Positions 1-5,756 of a stretch of 6,787 nt of DNA are shown in pieces; position 1 is the stretch's first letter; each line of letters starts with the position of its first letter. The notes beneath the pieces were generated by a model. It was not told the origin of the DNA. It made no database searches and saw only the letters and a list, made by a program, of their open reading frames with translations. This DNA comes from QHWF01 sp036848175 (GTDB lineage Bacteria > Acidobacteriota > Vicinamibacteria > Vicinamibacterales > CAVVIG01): positions 1 to 6,787 of the forward strand of contig DAIUKO010000381.1 of the NCBI GenBank assembly GCA_036848175.1. Direction: 5' to 3'. The position numbers and the translations under genes are program-made.

Positions 1-17
1 GCTTGTTCAAGTATCAC

Positions 18-48
18 CGCTCATGGTGAGCGTGTCGAACCATGAGCG
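18..48. repeat. Perfect 10-bp inverted repeat (dispersed hairpin-type element)
   Basis: CGCTCATGGT (18-27) and ACCATGAGCG (39-48) are exact reverse complements around an 11-nt loop. The loop and arm together contain TGAGCGTGTCGAA, which resembles, from memory, a family of short hairpins scattered between genes in many high-GC and uncultured bacteria (TCATxxTGAGC...GTCGAAxxATGA). It ends only 3 to 9 nt before the possible starts of the decarboxylase gene, and the in-frame TGA upstream of that gene (43-45) lies inside its right arm. There is no T-tract, so it is not a classical terminator for the plus strand, although it could mark the 3' end of an upstream gene. Confidence 0.7.
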
Positions 49-57
49 TACGTGACT

Positions 58-1524
58 ATGTCGCACAATCCCGACGAGATTCGCCGTATCGGGCATCTCG
101 TCGTCGATCTGATCGCCGATCATCTCTCAACGCTGGCTGACGAGCCGGTCTTTCGACCCGTCCCCGCCGATCTTGCCGACCGCCTGGTCGCGACACCCGC
201 GCCGGTCGACGGCGCGACGCCGGACGAAATCCTGCGCGAGTTTCGCGAGACGGTCGAGCCCTACCCTTTCGGCAACGGCCACCCGCGCTTCTGGGGCTGG
301 GTGAACTCGCCGCCGGCAGTGATGGGCGTGTTCGCGGACGCGCTGGCTGCCGCGATGAATCCGAGCTGCGCCGGCGGCAATCACGCCGCGATCTACCTCG
401 AGCGCGAGGTCATGCACTGGTTCCAGGAGATGCTCGGCTTCCCGGCGTCCTCCATGGGATTGCTCGTCAGCGGCGGATCGATGGCGACGCTCACGGCGCT
501 CGGCGTCGCGCGTCACGTGAAGAGCGGCATCGACGTCCGCGCCGCTGGACTGCGCGGCGCGCCGCGACCGTTCCGCTTCTACCAATCGCCTGAGGGGCAT
601 TCGTGCGCGCGCAAGGCGATCGAGCTGCTCGGATTCGGCAGCGACGCGGTTCGCATCGTGCCCACGGATGAGTACCGGATGGATCCGATCGCGCTCGACC
701 GGGCGATTGCCGAGGACGTCGACGCCGGGATGCGCCCGATCGCCGTCGTTGCAACCGCCGGCACCGTCAACACCGGCGCGATCGATCCGATCGCCGCCAT
801 CGCCGACGTGTGCGCACGGCACAACGTCTGGCTGCACGTCGACGCGGCCTACGGCGGTCCCGCCATCCTGACCGACGAGTACCACACTGCGCTCGCGGAA
901 GTCGCCCGCGCCGACAGCGTCGCGCTCGATCCGCACAAATGGATGTTCGTGCCGGTCGAGGCCGGCTTCGTCCTGGTTCGCGACGGCGACGCGATGCGGT
1001 CGGCCTACAGCCTCGTCCCGCCCTACATCCGCTCGCTCGGCAGTTCCAATGCGGTCATGGGCCTGCCGTGGTTCAGCGAGTACGGCTTCCAGCAGACGCG
1101 CGGATTCCGCGCGCTGAAAGTCTGGATGACGATCAAGCAGTTCGGCCTTGCGGGACACGGTCGCGCCGTCGCGGAGAACATCGCACTGGCCAGATATCTG
1201 GCCGAGCGCGTGCGCGAGTCGCATGATCTCGAGCTCCTCGCCTCAGGCCTCAGTGTCGTCTGCTTCCGATATGTGACCTCTGGGACTTCACAAACGGCTG
1301 ACGCATCCGATAGCCTCAACCGGCGATTGCTCGAGCAGCTGCAGCTTGGCGGCGAGACGTTTCTCACCAGCACGGAGATCGGCGGGCGCTTTGTGCTGCG
1401 CGCCTGCATCGTCAACTATCACAGCACCCGCAACGACGTTGATCGCATGCTCGATGCAATCCACCACTTAGGCTCGCAGCTCGCGACGCACCAAGCTGAT
1501 CAGTCGTCAACAGCCCGGCCGTAG
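58..1524 (+). CDS. PLP-dependent group II decarboxylase (aromatic-L-amino-acid decarboxylase family)
   Basis: Predicted cytosolic pyridoxal-phosphate enzyme that removes the alpha-carboxylate of an amino acid to give an amine; the substrate cannot be fixed from sequence. Visible landmarks, numbered from the ATG at 58 (488 aa, normal family length): HPRFWGWVNSP near 75-86; a GGS turn in LVSGGSMATL near 137-146; the His of EGHSCARKA (181), which stacks on the PLP ring in the family; TAGTVNTGAIDP near 234-245; HVDAAYGGP with the Asp (262) that contacts the pyridine nitrogen; and DPHKWMF with the Schiff-base lysine (294). All catalytic landmarks are present. The only possible starts after the in-frame stop at 43-45 are GTG 52 and ATG 58; ATG is preferred. 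No good Shine-Dalgarno is visible because a hairpin repeat occupies the leader. The last 15 or so residues are a polar tail. Tyrosine, tryptophan, DOPA and histidine decarboxylases, or an aldehyde synthase of the same fold, remain possible. Confidence 0.93.
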   Translation: MSHNPDEIRRIGHLVVDLIADHLSTLADEPVFRPVPADLADRLVATPAPVDGATPDEILREFRETVEPYPFGNGHPRFWGWVNSPPAVMGVFADALAAAMNPSCAGGNHAAIYLEREVMHWFQEMLGFPASSMGLLVSGGSMATLTALGVARHVKSGIDVRAAGLRGAPRPFRFYQSPEGHSCARKAIELLGFGSDAVRIVPTDEYRMDPIALDRAIAEDVDAGMRPIAVVATAGTVNTGAIDPIAAIADVCARHNVWLHVDAAYGGPAILTDEYHTALAEVARADSVALDPHKWMFVPVEAGFVLVRDGDAMRSAYSLVPPYIRSLGSSNAVMGLPWFSEYGFQQTRGFRALKVWMTIKQFGLAGHGRAVAENIALARYLAERVRESHDLELLASGLSVVCFRYVTSGTSQTADASDSLNRRLLEQLQLGGETFLTSTEIGGRFVLRACIVNYHSTRNDVDRMLDAIHHLGSQLATHQADQSSTARP

Positions 1525-1542
1525 TCGAGGGCCGTAGTCGAG
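1518..1542. repeat. Two-copy 12-bp direct repeat across the decarboxylase stop codon
   Basis: GCCGTAGTCGAG occurs at 1518-1529 and again at 1531-1542, separated by one G (period 13). The first copy contains the TAG stop of the decarboxylase (1522-1524). It looks like a small slippage duplication and has no assigned role. Confidence 0.7.
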
Positions 1543-1567
1543 ATCGATCTTTGCACGTTCGATCGAG

Positions 1568-2377
1568 ATGTCAGTCAAGACTGTCTTGTTATCGATCGTC
1601 ACGTTTCTCCTCGCGACGATCTCGTCGGCAGATCCGGTCGCGGTGCGGCACGTCGAGGGACTCGTGCACGGCTTTCTCTCCCTCCGCTCCCTCGACGGCA
1701 AGCTGCTGGCGAGCGGCGACCTGATTCAGAACGCGCGTGGCGACCGGGTGACGACGCGTCTCGTCTTCACATTCAATGACGGCTCGAGCCACGACGAAAC
1801 CGCCGTCTTCTCGCAGACCGGCCACTTCAAACTGCTCACCGATCGTCTCGTGCAGAAGGGTCCGGCGTTCAAGCAGCCGCTCGACATGACCATCGACCGG
1901 GCGAGCGGCAAGGTCACCGTCAAATACAAGAACGATAAGGGCGAGGAGAAGATCGAAGACGAGCAGATGGAGCTGCCGGACGATCTCGCCAACGGCATGC
2001 TCATCACGCTGCTGAAGAACGTCAAACACAATGCCTTCCCGCCCAGTGTGTCGTTCGTCGCCGCGACGCCGAAGCCGCGATTGGTGAAGCTGAAGATCGC
2101 CACGGCCGCTGACGACCCGTTCTCAACCGCGGCAACACGGCGGCGGGCCACGCACTACGTCCTCAAAGTCGACATCGGCGGCGTCGCCGGTCTCGTCGCG
2201 CCGCTCGTCGGCAAGGAGCCGCCGGATCAGCACGTGTGGGTGTTGGAGGGTGAAGCGCCGGCGTTCGTGAAGTCGGAAGCCACCTTGTTCATGGGCGGCC
2301 CGATCTGGCGGATGGAGCTGGTGAGTCCGGTGTGGCCGAAGTCGAAGACAACAGCCAACACGACGAACGGAAAGTAA
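1568..2377 (+). CDS. Predicted secreted protein of unknown function
   Basis: A 269-residue protein that I do not recognise. The first 20 or so residues (MSVKTVLLSIVTFLLATISS) form a typical Sec signal peptide: a basic Lys at 4, a hydrophobic core at 6-17, and a likely cleavage near SSA-DP (21/22). The rest has no further membrane segment. It alternates short beta-prone stretches with polar turns (FTFNDGSSHDET near 68-78, KVTVKYKNDKGEEKIEDEQ near 115-133), which suggests a beta-rich periplasmic or surface domain. A Gly-rich patch with IGGVAGLVAPLVGKEPPD (203-220) and a C-terminal GGPIWRMELVSPVW (243-256) look like conserved elements, but no domain name can be given. It lies 43 bp after the decarboxylase on the same strand and could be cotranscribed. 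Start chosen because it gives the signal peptide; only a weak GAG lies upstream. A lipid-binding or DUF3108-like beta protein is one possibility, not shown. Confidence 0.75.
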   Translation: MSVKTVLLSIVTFLLATISSADPVAVRHVEGLVHGFLSLRSLDGKLLASGDLIQNARGDRVTTRLVFTFNDGSSHDETAVFSQTGHFKLLTDRLVQKGPAFKQPLDMTIDRASGKVTVKYKNDKGEEKIEDEQMELPDDLANGMLITLLKNVKHNAFPPSVSFVAATPKPRLVKLKIATAADDPFSTAATRRRATHYVLKVDIGGVAGLVAPLVGKEPPDQHVWVLEGEAPAFVKSEATLFMGGPIWRMELVSPVWPKSKTTANTTNGK

Positions 2378-2383
2378 GGACCG

Positions 2384-2704
2384 TTATCGATAGTACCAGC
2401 GCGCCGTTTCTCTGGCCTGGCGGCGCGCTTCCCGTATCACCTGCCGGACTGCGTCCCGCGCTTCACGCGTCGCCTCGCGGTAGACCTCACGGTACGCGCG
2501 GACGTGTTGCTCTCCTGCCCGCCGCATGTCACGCCGCGCTTCCATCATCGCGCGGCGGGAATCGCGCATGGCATCCCGCCATTCGCGGCGGATTTCCGCG
2601 CGCATCCGGCGGGCCTCGCCCTGCGGATTGTGCCAGCCGTGAACGACCACCGGGGCCGCAACCAGCGTGCCGACGATCAACCAGAGCTTCACGCTGTGTC
2701 TCAT
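2384..2704 (-). CDS. Small exported arginine-rich helical protein
   Basis: A 106-residue protein from the ATG at 2704. Residues 1-23 (MRHSVKLWLIVGTLVAAPVVVHG) form a clear signal peptide or N-terminal anchor. The roughly 83-residue remainder contains 25 Arg, no Lys, many Glu/Asp/Ala and a single early Pro, in spaced patterns such as REWRDAMRDSRRAMMEARR, so a long charged alpha helix or coiled coil is expected. It ends with aromatic WYYR. It lies 25 bp downstream of the AI-2E-family gene and is probably the last gene of that operon. A GTG at 2743 would extend it by 13 residues and overlap the upstream gene by 14 bp, but would push the signal sequence inward, so the ATG is preferred. No strong Shine-Dalgarno is seen. 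Function unknown; a periplasmic polyanion- or envelope-binding protein is only a guess. Its stop is 6 bp from the stop of the convergent secreted-protein gene. Confidence 0.72.
   Translation of the reverse strand: MRHSVKLWLIVGTLVAAPVVVHGWHNPQGEARRMRAEIRREWRDAMRDSRRAMMEARRDMRRAGEQHVRAYREVYREATREARDAVRQVIREARRQARETARWYYR
2398..2429. terminator. Possible stem-loop after the secreted-protein gene
   Basis: AGCGCGCCG (2398-2406) and CGGCGCGCT (2421-2429) are perfect reverse complements with a 14-nt loop, beginning 21 bp after the plus-strand stop at 2377. This position fits a transcript end for the plus-strand pair. However, no T-run follows, and the stem is also coding sequence for the C-terminus of the Arg-rich protein on the other strand, where GC-rich Arg codons can give such stems by chance. 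Confidence 0.3.
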
Positions 2705-2729
2705 GCCCGGCTTAGACGAGAGGCCCCAG

Positions 2730-3770
2730 TCATTGGTTGGCACGATCGCGGTCGTCGAGGATTTCCTGGACGATGACCTGGAGAATCGCGGCGGTCGGGA
2801 CCGCGAGCAGGGCGCCCATGATGCCGAGCGCCGCGCCGCCGACGAGCAGCGCGACGATGACGATCACCGGGCTGACGCCGACCTGCCGCTCCATCACTTT
2901 CGGCACCAGCAGATGGTTTTCGAATTGCTGCTGCGCGATCCAGAACAGCGCGACGAAGAGCGCTGTCTGCGGCGACACCGTCAGGCCGGCAAGAATCGCC
3001 GGCGCGGCCGATAGGATCGGTCCGATGACCGGCACCATCTCTCCGATCGCCGCGATCAGCGCGAGCACGTAGAAGTACGGCACGCCGAGGAGATAGAGCC
3101 CGATCGCCGCACTGGCGCCGATGGTTCCCGCGAGCATCAGCTGACCGCTGAGCCACGCGCTTACTTTCGTCGTGATCTTGCGCGACGCGTCGAGCACTCT
3201 CGGCCGCGCTTCGCGCGGAAAGAGGCGGGCGAACGCCGTGAACAGGGCCTCGGAGTCGATGAGCAGATAGAACGTGAGGATGAGAATCGTGATGAACGCG
3301 AGCAGGAATCCCAGAATGTTCGTCACCGCCGTCGCGACGGTTCCAACCGCGGTCCCCGGCGTGCCAGGCGCATTCCGCACCGCCTCCTCGAGCGTGATGC
3401 GGTGGTTGAGCAGGCCGCGATTGATCAAGAACGTCTGCGCCTGCTCCAGGAATGAGGGGAGACGCATCCACAGCTCGCGCGCCTGATCGACGAGCGGCGG
3501 AATCACGAGAACGCCGGTGATCGTCAGCGCCGCGACGATGACGAGGTAGACGACGAGAATCGCCAGCCATCGCGGCAGCGCGCGGTCGCCGCGCTTCACG
3601 GGATGCCGTTCAATCGTGCGAACGATCGGACCGAAGCCGATGGCGAGGAGAACGCTGACGTAGATCACGAGCAGCGCGTCCCGAGCGCGATACAAGAGCC
3701 ATGCGACCGCGATGGCGACGAGCACCATCGCGAGCGTCCAGACAATCAGACCCTTGGCGCGGTCGGCCAT
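2730..3770 (-). CDS. AI-2E / PerM (UPF0118) family membrane transporter
   Basis: A 346-residue polytopic inner-membrane protein of the AI-2E transporter family (PerM, YhhT, TqsA relatives), close to full family length. Hydrophobic segments are at about 8-27, 31-50, 67-90, 147-171, 213-262 (two passes), 266-280 and 301-333, with a long soluble stretch at 92-146 between the third and fourth. Family hallmarks in the C-terminal half are EMVPVIGP (244-251) and ENHLLVPKVM (284-293), followed by the Gly-rich pass GGAALGIMGALLAVP. Known members include the E. coli autoinducer-2 exporter TqsA, and Na+(Li+)/H+ antiport has been reported for others, so the substrate here is open. The start ATG at 3770 is only 6 bp after the stop of the ABC permease gene, with AGGCGG just before it. 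This implies translational coupling and one operon, and an ion or osmotic role would fit that context. Confidence 0.92.
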   Translation of the reverse strand: MADRAKGLIVWTLAMVLVAIAVAWLLYRARDALLVIYVSVLLAIGFGPIVRTIERHPVKRGDRALPRWLAILVVYLVIVAALTITGVLVIPPLVDQARELWMRLPSFLEQAQTFLINRGLLNHRITLEEAVRNAPGTPGTAVGTVATAVTNILGFLLAFITILILTFYLLIDSEALFTAFARLFPREARPRVLDASRKITTKVSAWLSGQLMLAGTIGASAAIGLYLLGVPYFYVLALIAAIGEMVPVIGPILSAAPAILAGLTVSPQTALFVALFWIAQQQFENHLLVPKVMERQVGVSPVIVIVALLVGGAALGIMGALLAVPTAAILQVIVQEILDDRDRANQ

Positions 3771-3776
3771 TGCCGC

Positions 3777-5306
3777 CTATCGTCGGGCCGCGAGGAAATC
3801 GCGGACGATCAACGGAATGTCGCGGTGCTCCACATCGGCGGCGTAGTTCAGGCTCCGCATCGTGTCGGCGGAGATGCGTCCGCCCAGGCGCTCGAGCGCG
3901 ACGCGCATCGCGGGATAACGCAGCAGGGTCTCGGCGCGCGCGACCGGCGCCGCGTCGTAGGGCGGGAAGTAGCGTCGATTGTCCTCGAGCTGCACGAGGT
4001 CGAGTCCCTTGATGAGACCGGCGGTCGCGTCGCCGGCGATGACGTCGACCTGCCCGGCCGCGAGCGCGCGGTAGCTGAGCGTGAGATCCATCACGCGGGG
4101 CGGCGCTGGAAAACGCAGGCCGTAGGCCTTGGCCAGGCCGGGATATCCGTCCGGCCGGCCGACGAACTCGTAACCAAACCCGGCGCGCCAGCCTGGCGAC
4201 TCGCGCGCCGCGTCGTCGATCGTCCGCAGCTTCTTCGAGCGCGCCTCGTCGCCGCGCACCAGGATCGCGAAGGTATTGTTGAAACCGAGCGGCCGGAGCA
4301 GCGTGCGGCCGGTGCGCGCGTACATCTCACGAACCGACTCGAACACGGCTGCCGAATCGGGCTGAATGGGCTGATGAAAGATCGCCGTCAGCGCGGTGCC
4401 GGTGTACTCGACGTAGACGTCGGCGTCGCCGGTGAGCAGCGCGCGATCGCAGATCAGCGTGCCGCCGAGATTCAGACGACGGCTGACCGGAAAGCCCTCA
4501 CTCTCGAGCGTCTGCGCAATCAGCTCGCCGAGCACGAGCTGCTCCGTGAAATTCTTCGAGGCGACGACGATCGCGCCGCTGGCGCGCCGGGCGGCGACGC
4601 CGCTCGAGAGGAGCACGACCGCGGCAACGACGGCCGCCGAGCCGAGCACCGCACGCGGCGAACGCGATCGACGCCGCGAGGAGAGCTGCCGCTCCAGCCC
4701 GAGCAGCGAACCGTCGACGACGAGCGCAAGGATCGCCGCCGGGATCGCGCCGGCGAGAATCACGGTCGTATCGACCATCGAGAGGCCTCGGTAGATGTAC
4801 TCACCAAGGCCGCCCGCTCCGATCGCCGCGGCAATCGTCGCGGAGCCGACGCCGACGACGGCGGCGACTCTCACGCCCGCGACGATCGACGGCAGCGCCA
4901 GCGGCAGCTCGACCTGCCGCAGCAGCTCCTGCGGCGTCATCCCCATCGCCACGCCGGCCTCGCGGATCGACGGATCGATGCTGCGCAGACCTGCGATCGT
5001 CGTGCGCACGATCGGGAGCAGGCCGTAGAGGATCAGCACGACGAGCGCCGCGCGTGCGCCGACACCGCCGATGAACGGCACCGGGAGCAGGAAGCCGAAC
5101 ATCGCGAGGCTCGGCACCGTCTGGACGATGTTCGCAACGCCGAGGATCGGCGCGGCGATTCGCGGCCGCCTCGCCGCGAACACACCAAGCGGCACCGCGA
5201 CCGCCACCGCCACGAGGGTGGAAGCGGCGACGAGGAGCACGTGCTGCCCGAGCAGCGCCGCGAGCTCGGCGCGATGCGACCACCAGAAGGCCAGAAGGAC
5301 TGTCAT
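3777..5306 (-). CDS. Fused permease and substrate-binding protein of a quaternary-amine ABC importer (OpuC/ProWX/EgtU type)
   Basis: A 509-residue fusion. Residues 1-208 are a BPD_transp_1 permease with about five membrane passes. The EAA loop (REAGVAMGMTPQELLRQVEL, 115-134, then PLALPS) would contact the ATPase. Residues 219-237 are an extra hydrophobic segment that should bring the C-terminal domain outside. Residues 245-509 are an OpuAC-type binding domain with VASKNFTEQ (248-256), ADVYVEYTGTAL (295-306), GYEFVGRPDGYPGL (378-391), SYRALAAGQVDV (411-422) and LEDNRRYFPPYDAAPVAR (440-457). This family binds glycine betaine, choline, carnitine, bile-related compounds or ergothioneine through an aromatic cage. 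A fused polypeptide of about 500 aa is the layout of BilEB and the ergothioneine importer EgtU. The usual TDG motif appears to read TAG at 428-430. The ATPase partner lies upstream across the repeat element. The repeat ends 12 bp before the ATG and no Shine-Dalgarno is visible. The family is certain; the ligand is not. Confidence 0.93.
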   Translation of the reverse strand: MTVLLAFWWSHRAELAALLGQHVLLVAASTLVAVAVAVPLGVFAARRPRIAAPILGVANIVQTVPSLAMFGFLLPVPFIGGVGARAALVVLILYGLLPIVRTTIAGLRSIDPSIREAGVAMGMTPQELLRQVELPLALPSIVAGVRVAAVVGVGSATIAAAIGAGGLGEYIYRGLSMVDTTVILAGAIPAAILALVVDGSLLGLERQLSSRRRSRSPRAVLGSAAVVAAVVLLSSGVAARRASGAIVVASKNFTEQLVLGELIAQTLESEGFPVSRRLNLGGTLICDRALLTGDADVYVEYTGTALTAIFHQPIQPDSAAVFESVREMYARTGRTLLRPLGFNNTFAILVRGDEARSKKLRTIDDAARESPGWRAGFGYEFVGRPDGYPGLAKAYGLRFPAPPRVMDLTLSYRALAAGQVDVIAGDATAGLIKGLDLVQLEDNRRYFPPYDAAPVARAETLLRYPAMRVALERLGGRISADTMRSLNYAADVEHRDIPLIVRDFLAARR

Positions 5307-5318
5307 GGGTCAATGGGA

Positions 5319-5353
5319 ATTGCGGATTGAGGATTGCGGATTGCGGATTTATT
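5319..5353. repeat. Left 35-bp arm of the terminal inverted repeat
   Basis: It begins ATTGCGGATTGAGG and continues with two more ATTGCGG-type repeats, ending GGATTTATT. Every base is the reverse complement of 5719-5753; pairing stops at 5354 (C opposite C) inward and 5318 (A opposite G) outward. The arm is internally redundant, being built from ATTGCGG and ATTGAGG heptamers. Confidence 0.95.
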
Positions 5354-5501
5354 CATCGATTCAATCCAACGATAAATCCGCATTTGGGATTGCGGATTCA
5401 TTGATTGATTCAATCCAACAATAAATCCGCATTTGGGATTGCGGATTCATTGATTGACTCAATCCCCAATAAATCCGCATTTGGGATCGCGGATTCATTG
5501 A

Positions 5502-5601
5502 NNNNNNNNNNNNNNNNNNNNNNNNNNNNNNNNNNNNNNNNNNNNNNNNNNNNNNNNNNNNNNNNNNNNNNNNNNNNNNNNNNNNNNNNNNNNNNNNNNN
5601 N
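5502..5601. other. Assembly gap: exactly 100 N inside the tandem array
   Basis: A run of exactly 100 N, the conventional placeholder for a scaffold gap of unknown size. The left edge ends at unit position 31 and the right edge resumes at unit position 25, sharing TCATTGA. The true array length is therefore not represented. Confidence 0.97.
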
Positions 5602-5718
5602 TCATTGATTGACTCAATCCCCAATAAATCCGCATTTGGGATCGCGGATTCATTGATTGACTCAATCCCCAATAAATCCGCATTTGGGATCGCGGATTCA
5701 TTGAATGACTCAATCCCC

Positions 5719-5753
5719 AATAAATCCGCAATCCGCAATCCTCAATCCGCAAT
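5719..5753. repeat. Right 35-bp arm of the terminal inverted repeat
   Basis: Exact reverse complement of 5319-5353, ending CTCAATCCGCAAT. It ends 3 bp from the ATPase stop codon (5757-5759, minus strand), so the element directly abuts that gene. It starts in register with the tandem array (AAATCCGCA at 5722). Confidence 0.95.
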
Positions 5754-5756
5754 GCA

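Larger units (their letters stand above)
5319..5753. repeat. AT-rich 48-bp tandem array capped by 35-bp terminal inverted repeats
   Basis: The element fills almost the whole gap between the permease start (5306) and the ATPase stop (5757). Its ends are perfect 35-bp inverted repeats. Inside, units start at 5374 (49 bp), 5423 (48 bp), 5471 (cut by the N run), 5626 (48 bp) and 5674 (48 bp). Partial units lie at 5351-5373 and 5602-5625, and the right arm begins in phase as a further unit at 5722. A unit is about 42% GC, well below the flanks. Each unit holds two inverted motifs: AATCCGC paired with GCGGATT, and GATTGA paired with TCAATC around one central base. No target-site duplication is seen at the edges (GGA versus GCA), and no usable reading frame or promoter is evident. 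Likely an intergenic structural repeat comparable in position to REP/BIME elements, not a coding or CRISPR element. Confidence 0.93.

Noticed and set aside
42..60. ATG at 42 as the decarboxylase start
   Set aside because: It is in a different reading frame, and the correct frame has a TGA at 43-45.
127..1224. 365-aa minus-strand open frame inside the decarboxylase gene
   Set aside because: Low-complexity Arg/Ala/Asp-rich shadow; the plus strand encodes an intact PLP enzyme with all its motifs.
3603..5330. 575-aa plus-strand open frame antisense to the permease fusion and the start of the AI-2E-family gene
   Set aside because: It is rich in Arg/Asp/Glu/His with no recognisable domain, typical of the complement of GC-biased codons; the minus-strand genes carry clear family motifs.
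5374..5721. Possible CRISPR array
   Set aside because: Units are contiguous and nearly identical over all 48 bp, with no variable spacers and no cas genes.
5361..5752. Open frames across the repeat array giving repetitive peptides such as SQMRIYWGL
   Set aside because: They translate the 48-bp repeat (a multiple of three) through the N run, so the frame stays open by periodicity; there is no ribosome site or independent coding evidence.
5319..5753. Possible MITE or insertion sequence because of the terminal inverted repeats
   Set aside because: No target-site duplication at the borders (GGA versus GCA), no transposase, and the interior is a tandem array. Kept as a repeat of unknown class.
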